A DNA stretch of 64,000 bases from Atrina japonica (GCA_030159075.1 BROG01000076.1:1196001-1260000); one strand, 5' to 3'. Positions 10,830-24,352 are shown, counted from the stretch's first letter. The notes: generated by a model from the sequence alone, not told the origin. Program-made: numbers and translations.

Positions 10830-11900
10830 TATATAATACCAAGGCTGACTTAACAATGCCTATACACTATTTGATTTGATATATCTTAAAGCAAGTTAAG
10901 AAGTTAAGACTAGCATGTTATATAGATATATTTACATACCGACTGTAATTTCCTTCATTACAGTTATACAGAATGACTGTATTGTTATATCAATAAAATC
11001 AGTGATCTAAGTGTTAACCGCTAGCTGGCGTAGGAATACCTGAATATCTAAGAAATCCTTTCCATGACCATGTTACGGCAGCGATTTATCGGACAAGTAT
11101 TCTCTGAACATATGAATGAATCAATAAAGAATAAAATAACACACATTCATTCCGTATTTTTATTTAAAGTCATTAATTACCACAAAACAAACAAAAATCA
11201 CTGAAAGAAATAGAAAACACAAGACTAGGCCTGCATCTGTAGCACACTGTAGATCTACATGTCCATATCATAGGCCTATTGCGATAGATTTAGGTCATGT
11301 TATGAAAAGAAACACAGGCCACAGAAATGAAAATTTGCTTCGTAGTTACGTTGCTTGTAAGTATGTTGAAAAGGGAGTCAGGTCTAGTACAATTTTGTCC
11401 TGTATCTCTGATAAACAGCTTGCTTTTCCGTCACCATATAGCCTAGGCTATTCCGGTCAGAAACAATTCGTCATTCGCATCGCGTGAAATCAACTCTCCG
11501 TTCACCTCAAATCCTATTAATTGCTAGGCTTATTTCCAGACCCATCTTGTTTTTCACAACCTGTAAAGTGTAATGTTAATGCCGAGCATAAGTTATTAAG
11601 TAGATCTAGTGTTCATAGGTTTCTCAGTAAATTGAAGGGATACTCTATATGATCAGCTGGTAAAAACTGAAGCCTGAATTGACATGGATCTATTATATTT
11701 TATAGGCCTACACGGATTTTCCATAACGAACGTGTCGATAATTATCTTTTAAACAGAACAATAACAGTTTGTTATTTCACAACATAATCTGCATTTGTCT
11801 TGTTTCAATTGATTTGAAGGATTTGCTAGTGGGCTACCCTATATACTGAAATAGGTCTACTTACTAAATCGTCACCCCTTCACAGTTCACGACATTTCCC
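10830..11900. other. Non-coding stretch, nothing recognised
   Basis: AT-rich spacer between the RT remnant and a SINE. A 61-aa open frame at 11302 has no recognisable features. Confidence 0.4.
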
Positions 11901-11906
11901 AGCTGA

Positions 11907-12122
11907 TTCAGCGATTGGTTTTTGATTTTTTTTTTTTTTTTTTACGCCATACTCAGCAATTTTCCCCGGGTAAAGACCACCGACCTTCCGCAAGAAAACT
12001 GGCAAACTTTCCCACTTAATTCGAAATAACCCTAGCGGGATTCGAACCAGAGGTGAGAGGCCTTGTGATTTAAAGCGCAATGCTCTAACCACTCGGCCAC
12101 GGAGGCCCCTTCAGCGATTGGT
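11907..12122 (-). mobile_element. tRNA-derived SINE (family 2) with 13-bp target duplications
   Basis: The element (11920-12109) is on the minus strand. Its head GCCTCCGTGGCCGAGTGGTT carries an A box, a long variable-arm region and a B box GGTTCGAATCCC, resembling a class II (Ser/Leu-type) tRNA. The body has CTTGCGGAAGGTCGGTGGTC and TTTACCC-GGG, then the end GAGTATGGCGT followed by a poly(A) tail (T run at 11921-11943 on the plus strand). The 13-bp TTCAGCGATTGGT flanks it at 11907-11919 and 12110-12122, a perfect target-site duplication, so this is a relatively young retroposition. It is transcribed by RNA polymerase III if active and depends on a LINE partner for mobility. The tRNA-like part is not a functional tRNA gene. 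Confidence 0.9.
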
Positions 12123-12129
12123 AAAATAT

Positions 12130-13860
12130 CAAATAGAATGGCTACTTCCAGTTGTCATGAACGAATATTAACAGTCACACTCAAACTTTCTGTGGTATAT
12201 TCCACTGATAAAATATCAGAATTCAAACGAAAATTTCTTGTAAACAACGTTCATCTGTTGCTATCTAAATCGCACATGGTAGGCCTATCAGCCATTTGCA
12301 CACGGCCCATTCGGGAAATTCTCTTCTGACCCGCCACTACTAAATGATCGAGTATTAAAGATCGCGAACTAAATCTGAGAATAAGTATTCAAAATTGTCC
12401 ATATCACTAGTTTCTTTCAAAATGATATAAAAAAAGAAATTAAACCTTAATTTCATTAGTATTTGCGATCAGAAAAGAGAACTACTTCTCATGTCAAAAC
12501 AGCTGTTGAACCATTACGTCATATGAAAACACCCCCGCAAAGTCAGTGTTCTGGAATGAATTTAGTATCCAGTGGACTACAGTTTCACTGAAAAATGGTA
12601 ATGTATATAAATATAAGGATTGTTTTTCAATTTTTGAACATCATTGGGGTATAAAAGCAATTGCTCATGGAAAAAATTTTGTGCAGCACGAATTAAGTTG
12701 CTTAACACGGTGCATCTTTAGAATGAGATTTATAAATGATCGCATTGCTTATACGCATGAAGCTGAACTATTGTCGATGTAACGTGAGAAAAGAAATACA
12801 ATCTCATTTAAGGTAACAAATCCGATCCAACTCCGAATAACCATTTTAAAAACCAATCATGAAGATTCGCAGTTTTATTTTCAAGGTTTATATTAACATA
12901 TAACAACATATTTGTAAGTTGACGTTGATGTATATACGATTTAATATTAACTCATGATTTCATGATATTGATTAATGAAACATGGACAATTGTGATATCC
13001 TAATAAATTTCAATATCAGTAATAAAAAGATCCGATGTTTAATTATTGAAATTATTTTTTTATTTAAACTAAGGACACAAAAGGTCAGTTATGATGTAAT
13101 AAAAATGATCAGAATAAATAGATATGAAATGTAGAATCAATCAATAAAAGTAACTTACAAATTTTAAATGAAAATTTGCAAAAGAAATATTTAAACATTG
13201 TAAACGCTTTACAGAATAAAAAGGCATAGAAAAATCACAGGACTTAACTGTACAAATTTAATGTATTTTGCTCAGTAGAGCTACGATAAAGATATTATTG
13301 TATGAGTGTTTTTGAACAAGAAATCCTATAGATGTCATCATTTTTTGGAAAAAAATGCTTTTAAATCGGCTTTCGAATAAATCTATTGCAGGTTCTTTTC
13401 TTCGTGACAAGTATCATTTACTGAATGCATATATAATCCCGATCGATCAGATGTAAATCCTGATTAAACATTTTATCAGTTTTCAAAATGCGATATATTT
13501 ACACAAGTTTTACATTGCGTTTTTCATCTTCTTATCTTAATAGGTCGATAGAAGTGTCTGTGTGAAGGAGCAAGGTTATAGGAACTTTTGTCGAATATCC
13601 AATATCCTTGAATAAGTAGTAACAATTCATTTTCTCTGTTATTCTCATATATGATTTCAGAATGTATGTACTTTTGGGCTACAGAGGAAGTCGGAGAGAG
13701 GACACAAACAATGCATTGATATATATAACAGTACCGCCCTGGATATGTAATATTATTGAGTGTATATGTAAAATCTAAAACCCCAAACGTCACGCAATTA
13801 TTATAGCTGGGGACAACACTATATATAACCAACGATTAATCAAGTAAAACCATAGATTAA
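12130..13860. other. Non-coding stretch with unassigned open frames
   Basis: Open frames at 12546-12782 (+, 78 aa) and 13524-13832 (-, 102 aa) are not low-complexity but show no known motif. No repeat was recognised. Confidence 0.4.
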
Positions 13861-13861
13861 A

Positions 13862-13880
13862 CTATCTATCTATCTATCCT

Positions 13881-13953
<73 letters not shown>

Positions 13954-14044
13954 CTAATCATAAGTTTAAATGTCAGTTTTTCTATCTGTTTATATCTATT
14001 TATTTATCTATCTAATCTATCTAACTATAGACATGTCTATCTAT

Positions 14045-14086
<42 letters not shown>
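13862..14086. repeat. (CTAT)n tetranucleotide cluster
   Basis: Two pure blocks (13862-13956 and about 14038-14086) separated by degenerate CTAT/TTTATC sequence. This suggests one array partly broken by point mutation. Confidence 0.9.
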
Positions 14087-14087
<1 letters not shown>

Positions 14088-14369
14088 AAATCGTTTATAC
14101 CGATACGATTATTATTATTCATATATTTTATTTGTATTTGGCTGTGGACTCGTGGCGCTTGTGTTGAATCTACAAGGGAAGTTTACTCTTCCACGACACC
14201 TTGTCTCACTCTTGATTCCCCGCAGTTTTGATTTTCCAGTATCCGCAGTATTTGTATACTGTCTACTGACGAAAAATACTTTTTGCACATTGTTTTTATA
14301 TTTACAGGAAGACCAGCAGTCAATAAAACAAAACCTTTGTTAAATCTGAAACCCTTAATTGAAATTCTT

Positions 14370-14640
14370 GATTTAACGCTGACTCCCTCTGGACACCTAG
14401 TCCTATCCCGTTTGGGATTCACAATTGTTCTTCATATTTTACATCTAATTGTCGACAGGGGATGCTTACTCCTCCATGGCACCTGATCCCACCTCTTGGT
14501 TTCCAGAGGTCCGTGTTTGTCCATTTTTACCGGATTTGTATCTGTGTCCTGGACATTCTATTGATTTATACTTTGGCATCTGAGATTTTTTAAATATTAT
14601 AATGGAGTTGGAGTTTCGATTAATGGTGCTTCTTCATTTT
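14370..14640 (+). mobile_element. Nested retroelement tails: subfamily A inside subfamily B
   Basis: The outer sequence is a B tail (CTCTGGACACCTAGTCCTAT, CCCGTTTGGGATTCACAATT, GTTCTTCAT) that resumes after about 14592 with AATGGAGTTGGAGTTTCGAT and a TACTT block, as in 31650-31780. Between them, from about 14450 to 14592, sits an A tail starting GTCGACAGGGGATGCTTACT and ending CTTTGGCATCTGAGATTTTT. Confidence 0.75.
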
Positions 14641-14734
14641 TACTTAACATAGATTAAATGACTTTGATACTGAATACTAAATACTGGTAATTAGACTGCA
14701 ATGCATTTTCAAACAAGAGATCTGAATTTCGTCT

Positions 14735-14850
14735 AAAGACCACCTCACTTAGAAGACCAATTCGCGATCGCTTAGAAGACCACCTTGCTTAGAATACCAA
14801 TGCGAGATCGCTTAGAAGACTACCTCGCTTAGAAGACCGCCTTACAACTC
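14735..14850. repeat. Short tandem GACCACCT / GCTTAGAAGACC units
   Basis: Four to five imperfect units built on CGCTTAGAAGACCACCT, related to the arm sequence of the foldback element at 5991-6099. Possibly a rearranged MITE. Confidence 0.55.
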
Positions 14851-15359
14851 AGAACATACATTCCAAGTCTCTTGATAGATTTGAATAAGAACAGAACCTA
14901 TCTAAAGTGATCACCACACTAGTTAGACCACTTTTTACAGTTTTTATAATAACGTCCCACTCTATCTGAAAAAAATCATGATTCATTTATTTTTTCAAAA
15001 GAAAAAAAAACCGTCATTTTTTGTATACTGTGTAAGTACATCCAAAGCTCACCAACACCAAATGCCATACTGACGAATGTAGTAAGCTAGCTACGATAGG
15101 TTATTGATATGGGCGGGCACTCTTTAGCATAGAACTGACGGATGTGCCACTGGACTCTACCACCATTGTCGACCGGAAATAAATACAAATAACAAATAAC
15201 AAGTTTTTCCCATTTAATTGTTGTAATAGTAATTGATACATACTGTTATTTAAACGTACGGGAATATGAAATTACATTTCAATTAAAGTTTAAGAATACT
15301 TTAGTAAATGTCAACATTTTGATATTTCCTATAGCAACGTACCTGTTATATATAAAAAA

Positions 15360-15395
15360 CACAGGTACCGAAGTATAAATCTTTAGGATGTCCAA
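15360..15395 (-). mobile_element. Terminal scrap of the retroelement 3' tail
   Basis: On the minus strand it reads GGACATCCTAAAGATTTATA followed by CTTCGGTACCTG, the last motif of the A tail. Confidence 0.5.
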
Positions 15396-15494
15396 AATAC
15401 AATCTGAAAAAAATATTTAATTAACATGTTGAAATTCTTATTTACTGTAAGTTGTGGAAAAGCAAGAAAAAATATTATCCTAACAGCGTTCAAG

Positions 15495-15647
<153 letters not shown>

Positions 15648-15879
15648 TCTCAGAATTTCTAAATATCATTGTATTTAGTTGAGGTATATCTAAATTGGTG
15701 CCGAAAACCCTAAACAGGCAAAGGTATATCATATTTATTATATGAAGATATGATGTGACGAGTGAAAGAATGCTTTAAATCTCGAAGAGCAAAATAGCGC
15801 ATTAGTGATTATTTACATTGCAGGTAGCATTTTGAGTTGTCCCTCGAGTTCAAGATTCTATGACAGGAATAAGACTTTT

Positions 15880-16200
15880 TTGGTAATTTCAAATGCATTG
15901 CAACGACTATTGTCGTGTCACCCAACAGGAAATCGTACAGAGATGTCACCGGGTCTTGGTGAAGTACCACACATTTTAGCTGTATTATGCACTGACGCAA
16001 ATGACGTGACTTTTTACCTGCCACGCATACAGTGTCAAGAGACTTTATGGCCATCAAAAATTCCCGTGTCTTTCATTTTATGTCCAGCGGCTGGCAAAGG
16101 AAGAGTACTACTATATGATCAAACATTTGGTATTATCCAGTAGCAGGACTCGAATCCGAGACCTCCCGCATGCGAGGCGAACTCTCTTCTACTAGACCAC
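15880..16200 (-). mobile_element. tRNA-derived SINE (family 4), minus strand
   Basis: On the minus strand, from about 16200, GGTGGTCTAGTAGAAGAGAG and TTCGCCTCGCATGCGGGAGG form A-box, D-arm and anticodon-arm-like sequence, followed by the B box CGGATTCGAGTCCTGC. The anticodon position reads CGC by my alignment. The body contains AAGACACGGG, CCAAGACCCGGTGACATCTC and GTTGGGTGACACGACAATAG. The tRNA portion is too mismatched to be functional. The open frames at 15805 and 15809 overlap it and are spurious. Confidence 0.6.
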
Positions 16201-16342
16201 CAAAAGAGGTCCATTTTAAGCACAATCAAACGGCCAGGAGAATTGTACTAAAAGTACTTTAAAATGATATGAAATCGTGACATATCTAAGGAGATGTTTT
16301 ATGCAGGGAATCTATGAAAAGTTTTCCACCTTAATCGGAGTG

Positions 16343-16369
16343 TTATATATATATATATATATATATATA
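16343..16369. repeat. (TA)n microsatellite
   Basis: Short pure TA run. Confidence 0.9.
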
Positions 16370-16399
16370 AGACAAGATTGTCAAAAATCTCTAAAAAGC

Positions 16400-18590
16400 A
16401 CTGCAGAATTAAAAAACGACTCATGACATCAAAATGGGGGAGCATTGCATGATATCTTGAAATATTAATACTTATCTAAAATGTGTAATAAGACCACTCG
16501 AGTGATTTTGTTGGCGATTGAGATTTGTTTTGCAGGTTTCATTTTATTAACGACAAAGTGACTACGGTGTACCTTGAATATATCATTTAACATTTACATA
16601 ATGACAAACAGTTTCTGATTTAACGGTATACCCTGGATTTTCTGTATGTGTGTGTCCAATAATATATTGTTTATCCAGCATGTTGGTCTGTATAACGTAT
16701 TCCAAAGCTGATTCGTTTCCGTGATAATTTACCTACATGATTATAACGCAGAGTTGATCTATCTAGGTTAATTATTTCTTTTATACAAAAGCTAATTTCT
16801 TCTTCAAGGGGACTTGTTGATAATGGCGTTTAACTGAAAATAGCGCGAGACAGAAAAAGAAAAAACATATGTACGGGATTTAACAATCTTTTGTAGACTG
16901 ACGTCATATCCTCAGATTTTTGATTAAAACTACTGATGGTCAAGATTAAAAGACAGAAATAATTTACGAAATTCATTATTGTAGACCATGAGAGACGCAT
17001 GCAACTATGTATTGTATATAAAGTGTGGTCGGGAATTCAATACTCAGTGTACGTTTGTACTGTATGTATCAACATACACGCTCGTGTAAATCACACCTGT
17101 AGTTTACGACAAGATGATAAGAAAGTCACATTATTATTCTTTTATCCCAGGTTTTTAAGTCTTTTTGACAACATCCTTTGAACTCCATTTCCTCACAGTC
17201 TGTTAGCAAATTATAAAACGGGATGATGTAATTAAGAATATGTTGGTTTTTATTTGCATATAGAATAATCGGTAGTGGAAAGTACTGAGCGACAGGTGAC
17301 TTCGCTTATGTAATTGGATAATCTTTGTGGTTTTGGTACATTTGGTTTTTGATGTATTTATCATGTGAATTACGCTTGGAATGAACAACGAGTTAAACCA
17401 TTCAGTACTGAAATATTAAGAATAAAAATACATTCAAGACAGCACCGAAACTATGAATGAAATACTTCCTTTTTGCACCTGATAAACTTTATCACATTTC
17501 ATTCATTTTCATTTTAATTCATGAATTAGTTTGTGAACCCTTCATTTTGGATATGTACGTACATATCGAGAAAAACAATAACAAAGCAGATATACAATCT
17601 TAGTTAACTTAAGACAAACATTTTGACTTAAAATTTTCAATATTTGGCAAAGCTACCTCTTTAGTGAAATTTATACAGATCAGGTCACGAACATTTAAAT
17701 CTATCAAAAGTGAAATCACGATACGGTTTTATTTTACACATTATATATGATATGCAAATTTGAAGGCGATTCTTTATTCACCCATAGCTTTCAACTCATT
17801 TCGTCTACAGGACAAACGACAGTGCACGTTGAAAAACTACTAATGCAAGTGTTTTATTAGAAATTTTGAAATTCTTTGTATTTCGGCAAATTTGTGGTAA
17901 TCGAATAATGATTTATAAATTTTATCGCATAGTATTGTTTATTTTGTATATGATATTTATTTCACCTTTCGATTGTAGACATATTCATCATGCGTTTTTA
18001 GCATTGGCGACGCTTTCCTAGACTCATTTTCCAAAGTAACAAGTGTTGAATTTCTAAACCAAGGTTTGCTTTTGTATTAGCATCGTAAATTATCGTAAAT
18101 TACATAAAACCTTCTGTCTATTATCTCATGGCTTCAAAATAATATAAAACTGACAAACAAATATTAATGCACGTATTTTTGCAAGATTAAAATGCCTGAA
18201 TTTTTAATTCTTAATATCTTCCATTTCTCCCACGAACCCACGATGATGCTCAGAAAGGAGCAATGGTTTAAGGTTAATCTAATTAAATACACATATGACC
18301 TTTGATTGATTTATGTCAGTGACCTTGACCTTGTAGCACATCATGACAAATAACATTTAAATCAGATTGCTAGATTGTTTTATTTGCATTCAAAACGCAC
18401 AGATATTAAACAGACATGCTAAAGGCTTGATTCGTATTATGTGTCATTTAAAGAAGAAGATTAGGGAAAAGATATACAAATTTAAGTCGTATCATTACAT
18501 TCAGAAACTATACCTGTCGTCAAATCAAATAAACTTCAAGGCCATAGTGCGAACACTTATATAATATCCTAAAAAGAGAAGTATGTACAC
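16400..18590. other. Long non-coding stretch, nothing recognised
   Basis: AT-rich, with no gene, RNA or repeat that I can identify over about 2.2 kb. Confidence 0.4.
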
Positions 18591-18601
18591 ACTGTTCCAC
18601 A

Positions 18602-18734
<133 letters not shown>

Positions 18735-18739
18735 TTTTA

Positions 18740-20035
18740 CACCTATGCATATATCATATATCCTATTTTATTTTGAATTCATCTTTCAAAAAGCAGTCGA
18801 AAAAGCGGTAGTAATGGTTGTTGTAGTGATAGTAACAGCAGCAGCAGCAGCAGTAGCAGAGATGGGTGTTTGTTATCAGATTATATGAAAGACTGTTGAA
18901 GCATTGATTTTACAAATGCATATATAAATGTACTTATTAATAACTTTCTAACATATTCAAGCTAGACTCAACTGCAGGTAACGTATTTTAATTTACAATT
19001 TCAAAACTTAATATCAGGAAATTGTTGTCTTTGACTCTGAAATTGGTGTTGGTGTCAAATTTATTGTTAATCATTTTTTTATGGTTTATTGCATTTTTTA
19101 AAACGTGTATGAAAGCACTAGCAGCCAATGAAAATGTAGCGATTGATATGAAAACAAGGAAAATGGTTCTCTTGTTATCAAGTATATTATAAGTCATGAT
19201 TACTTTTATTAACAAATTTGAGTATTTTAGAATATTTGCGTCATTTCCTAAACACCGGGCGGGTATAATTTACAATATGGTTATAAAGAATTCATGAACG
19301 AACAGGATATATTAGTAGTTTAGAATTACCGCGGTTGTAAATTTTCATTTCAAATTTGAATAATGGAGAACTTCCTATTTAATAGTTATTTCATTAGAAA
19401 GGGTAAACTATATAATGGATGCTTGGTTTTTTTGTATTATGAAATGTTTAAATTCGAGCAAATATTACCTATCCCAACAGCTGGATAACATTGATTTTAT
19501 CCACACCTTTTATGAAAAAGGTGAATTTAAATTGACGCACTCATCTTCCGTGAAATCATTGAAAACCTTGAATCCCGGAAATACGTTTCACATGCGTTTA
19601 TATTCGTGTAAGATCATCATTTTCTATGTCCGAGACAGGTTTTGGACATTATGTGTCTATTATAAACACGGGTGCGAGGTAAGTAAAGGACAGGCAGGTG
19701 ATGTATTGTTTTCCGTCAAAGAGTTATCGTCCGTATTGTTGAGGAAACAATGACGATGTGTATCAGATAAGCAAGATATACCATCCTTTATAGGTTAATC
19801 TTAGCTGTTGGTATAGAGGATCAGTGTGAAGCCACATAAACTCTCTCTCAATGTTTACCACAACACAGCAGGGACGTAAAGAACAGTAATTTCAATACAA
19901 TGATAAAATATATCAAATGGGTATTTAAGCGATAAGCAATAATACTTTAACAATGGATTGTCAGCATGTACACATACAGTGAGCAATTATATTCAATTTA
20001 GTTTCATTGGCAAAATGCAAAAAGTAAAAGTTTAA
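18740..20035. other. Non-coding stretch with one 112-aa open frame
   Basis: An open frame at 19415-19753 (+) is not low-complexity and contains a consensus donor (CGAG|GTAAGT, GT at 19681), but no motif is recognisable and no acceptor stands out. I do not call a gene. Confidence 0.35.
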
Positions 20036-20616
20036 AGGAGCAATCAGCTGTAGTAATTTGCTATTTCGTCTGAGTATACCTGAGCCAGGCGTATCGATGT
20101 TCCATGTGTGCAAATCACATTTTCACGTATAAGTCGACTGTCTGTCTCGTTTGGCGGCCATTTCCCCGACGTATCGTATTGTATAGACCAGCGTACAATT
20201 GAACACCCAGAGCGAGAAGACATTGGCTTAACAGAGTTATAAATCTGGACCCTAGTCCTAGTCGTTAACGAAATTAAGTTGAATGTTTATCACTTATTCA
20301 ATATAAATTTACAATAAAACGCAATATCTTCCCGCATCATTAATTTCAACAACATTTAGGCACATACATATGATATTTGTATATTTATAAACGTAGCAGA
20401 CCATACTATCTATTCATTTTGATGCGTCCAAATATGACAAAAATGGTAGGTGAGTGATATATGATTAACAATACCAAAATTTGTTACAAAGGAGGGTATA
20501 AGAAATGCTAATAATTATCGTTTCTTTTTGCATATTATATCCAGGAGAGATAACCCATTATGGTCGGAATTTGGCTTCAAGGCTTGTTTGACACTAATTC
20601 CGACAGCTTCCATTAT

Positions 20617-20618
<2 letters not shown>

Positions 20619-20708
<90 letters not shown>

Positions 20709-20720
20709 GACCACACACAC

Positions 20721-20768
<48 letters not shown>
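20619..20768. repeat. (CA)n microsatellite
   Basis: About 150 bp of CA with small interruptions near 20708 and 20721. It generates poly-His-Thr and poly-Cys-Val artefact frames. Confidence 0.95.
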
Positions 20769-20771
<3 letters not shown>

Positions 20772-20998
20772 CTGATATTTTGGTGTTCAATATAATATAT
20801 GCACATAAACAGATTCAGAACTTTCGCTTAAAAACTGAAATACGAACAAATATGAAATGAGAACGTATGTACGCAAATCCTTTACACTGGAATAAGATCT
20901 CGTTGTGAATAACACGTTATAAATAGGGGACTATTGGATATAGGAGTCAGACTGCATTTTCAAAATCATGTCAAAAAGCCAATGTGACCCCCATGTGC

Positions 20999-21098
<100 letters not shown>

Positions 21099-21109
21099 GG
21101 TTAACGTAC

Positions 21110-21655
21110 AACATAACGTGACCTTACAATTGGCGTATTGTAATGCAGTAAGTCTTTTTAACGCAACACATGCCATCACTGAGACCCATTCGACGTAATT
21201 GTGATAGTCACTTAATTTTATGTTGAACGCTTACGAAAAAATAAGACCTGTTTTTAAACAACCTCGTAGTTATGTCCCATGTCTTGAAATGAAAACGGGG
21301 CATTCGCAATAGAAGGGAATGCAGACATCATTGTCTTTAGCCATGCAGTTTATGAATACAAACATGAGATGATACATTTGTGCACATATTACACCACTTG
21401 TTTTTTAAGTGGGTCAGAAACGTTTAAACAAGTTATATTTATGTAGAATATACATTTGCATTTTATTTATATTAAATCATTTTGACCTCTTCCTTATGAT
21501 TTTTTAAGATAACGTTGTGATTCATTTCTTGTTTTCTTAAAATGAGCGGCAATTCACAGTAGTATGATGAAAATTAAATTTTCCATTTATGTTGATATAA
21601 CCCTCTTCATCTTGTGTCTTCTACAGATTTAACAGTAACAAACAAAGCGTGTTTT
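21110..21655. other. Non-coding stretch, nothing recognised
   Basis: No gene or repeat recognised before the RT remnant. Confidence 0.4.
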
Positions 21656-21659
21656 GCAA

Positions 21660-22395
21660 TACGGTCTTAGGATATCCGTGATACAGATACAAATCCTCAA
21701 AAATGGACAAACACTGACCTCTAGAAACCAAGAGGTGGGATCAGGTGCCATTGAGGAGTAAGCATCCCCTGTCGATCGGTCACACCCACCGTGAATCCAC
21801 AGTCAGGTCTAAATAAAAAACGTGAGGAACGAATCCTCGTCACAATTCACAATTGGTACAGACGTATCAACAACCGCCAACGAAAAGGCAACTTAATATT
21901 TCACTAAGTGAAACAGAGTAATCGCAAACAAGACTTTTATACCGACTGTAAAAGTTGCAGAACGTTGATATCAAACGCGATTTGTCAATAATTTGTCAGT
22001 GAGTAGTTTACATCTGTATATGAAATGTTCATATGTTGAACACGCCTGGCATATCGGATCATTTGTGAAATATAAACTCCATATGCGGGTGACTGTGGGA
22101 TGTTACTACTTAAATGTTGAAAATTTACGATGGGAAAGCCGAAATCGTCGTGTTTGTCGTATGGCTTAGTTGCCAATTTCCCGTCTGTGTCTATAGTAAG
22201 TAAAATGTCAAAGTATGAAGCGTGTGTGCTTGATTCTGTTGTGTCTTTAATTTCTAGTTCGCTAGGATATATCGCATTGACATATGTATGAAAATTGTCA
22301 TTATTAATTAAAAAAAAATACGTCGATATATCTAAATGTGAAATTAAAGGATAGCTTTTTCTTCTTTCGATTCAGCAGTTTCTGAATGGTAACTG
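21660..22395 (-). pseudogene. RT retroelement remnant, subfamily A
   Basis: Collinear with 10060-10815. On the minus strand from about 22390: the AACTGCTGAATCGAAAG block upstream of the palm, a diverged catalytic region interrupted by an A-run (22310-22318), SELEIKDTTE, then an open frame at 22176-21985 with KPYDKHDDFGFPIVN, SPAYGVYISQMIRYA and DVNYSLTN. A frameshift follows in the KFYGRY region. The tail then runs from the GGCGGTTGTTGATACGTCTG box through GACAGGGGATGCTTACTCC and ends with GATTTGTATCTGTATCACGG. The terminal GGACATTC motif is lost. No function remains. Confidence 0.8.
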
Positions 22396-22399
22396 TGAT

Positions 22400-24205
22400 T
22401 TTACAATCAAAATTATCATGTTTGGTGAGTAGAAACGGAGAAATAAAAAACAAAACAAAAACTGGTTCTGAATGATACATATATTTTGTGTGTGATAATT
22501 CAACGTTTTGATTTTGAATGAAATACAGCTCAAAAATTCACTTGAATGGCATATAAACGTCTACTCTTACTTGTAAATGAGTTAGCATGTTAACAAATAT
22601 AATGATTGATAATGACTCTTTTCTATTATCCACAAAAAATCTTCCACAGACAATAAATAAAAGATGTCCTTGACCTAGAGTTTGTATGATAATGAGATGG
22701 TTTGGCAATTAAACGTGCTGTTTGTATATATTTGTAAATATACGTTCCCTTACATTTTCGGAAATAATATTTTTCCTGGATAAAGAACACATTTCATTGA
22801 ATTTTCAGGGTACTGCTGGGTTTCATGGCTTTAATTTGTTTACGGCAAATTGACAGCAATTTTTAAGAAGAGTATCATAAAAAAAAACAGAAATGCAAGC
22901 CCAAAAATAGACTCGCATGGAACGAAACTTCAAAAGAAAAAATAAAGCACGTTTTGCATGTGAAAATCTGACAGGTATAATTTTCAGAGTTTGATAGCAA
23001 TTTGCTATTTTTCTTTCCCTTTCTATATCTTTCCTCCCATCCCATTCCTCTCGATATCTCTGCCTCTGAAGTCTATTGAGTTATGGGGTATTGTTCGTGT
23101 CTACTTCATCTATTCATCTGTGCCTTAAAAACTGTTGTATTTAATTCCTTCCGAAAACCGTTGTAGACCACGAAGTGTGATTCATACTGCTTAATTCTAT
23201 CAAAACAAACCACGAAAGGACACACAACTAAAGTCTGACGTGCTTGTTCTCTTCTGTCTTAAGTCTGTGATACACTCAATATCAATTATGACGATTAAGT
23301 GATGAGCGACCCCTGATAGATAACAAAGACGTAACTGATAGAGCGCTTCATTACTCATAGCTGTGCGAGTTTGTGTATTGTCTTTTTTAATCTTTAAGTA
23401 CTTGGGAAGATTTTAATATGATAGGCCCATTGTTTACCTGTCGTGAGTATAGCATGATTCCGGATCTAACAATTAACAGGTGTTACGAAAATGGAACATT
23501 CGTCCTTGTGTGTTCTCTTAACATTTTACAAGTGTGTTTATATTATTGTGTATAATGAGATTGAAGACGAAGAGAATATGCTGTTCAAATGATGTATCTG
23601 TGTCGCAAATGGACGTAATAATAAGTGTAACAATAAAGTGACCATTTTTTACATTTTGTATGACTAACTCTTCTCCAAAAGTCATAAATTATGAATACGT
23701 ATCATTCCGTGACAGGAACACTTGTTTATTGAAGTGTATGTTAAACGCATTATATAAACAAGTAGGGTCTTAAACTAAATTATGAATATAAATATATATT
23801 TGTATATGATTTATGGAGGTAAAACAATTGATTCATAGCATTTGATAGACAGTATCAGATGTAACCATTTAATATGATATGTTATGATTTGGGATAAGAT
23901 TTGTAATGTAAGTTAATTGAAACGTTCCATGTGTCAGATTTGAATCGGGATAAACATTTCTATCAAGAATAGAAGAGCAGCAAAGTATTTTATTTTTCAC
24001 TCATTGTTCACAGATTTTTCTTCATTTTAAAAAAGGAATTATTTCCTTGTCAACCCCTAGGGTAGTGACAAGCTAGACGCGCTATGGCGTCACAATGCAA
24101 TTTATGACGTAGGGTATCCGTGGAGTCTAGAATGCTGTGCATAATGTCAGATTTCATTTGCGTAGATCTACATACACATGTATTTAAAACATGGATGAGA
24201 AATAA
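22400..24205. other. Long non-coding stretch, nothing recognised
   Basis: AT-rich sequence with no supported features. Confidence 0.4.
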
Positions 24206-24210
24206 TCAAC

Positions 24211-24352
24211 CTCTACCTTGAGGGTATAACAAAGGAATCTCAATCCTCGGGATAAGATTCTCAAATGACAAATCCTTGGAAAACCATTTTGTCATTCAAG
24301 AATCGTACCCTCAGATTTAGATTCCTTTGTCATACCCTCAAGGCAGGGATAG
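24211..24352. mobile_element. Foldback MITE-like element, ~60-bp arms
   Basis: The left arm (24211-24272, TACCTTGAGGGTATAACAAA, GGAATCTCAATC, AAGATTCTCAAATGACAAA) is the imperfect reverse complement of the right arm (24287-24352, TTTTGTCATTCAAGAATCGT, ACCCTCAGATTTAGATTCC, TTTGTCATACCCTCAAGG). The loop is only about 14 bp. Non-coding. Confidence 0.8.

Noticed and set aside
13524..13832. 102-aa minus-strand open frame
   Set aside because: No recognisable domain or signal. It adjoins a (CTAT)n cluster and looks accidental.
19415..19753. 112-aa plus-strand open frame containing a GTAAGT donor
   Set aside because: No recognisable motif and no acceptor. Frames of this length are expected by chance in 64 kb of six-frame sequence.
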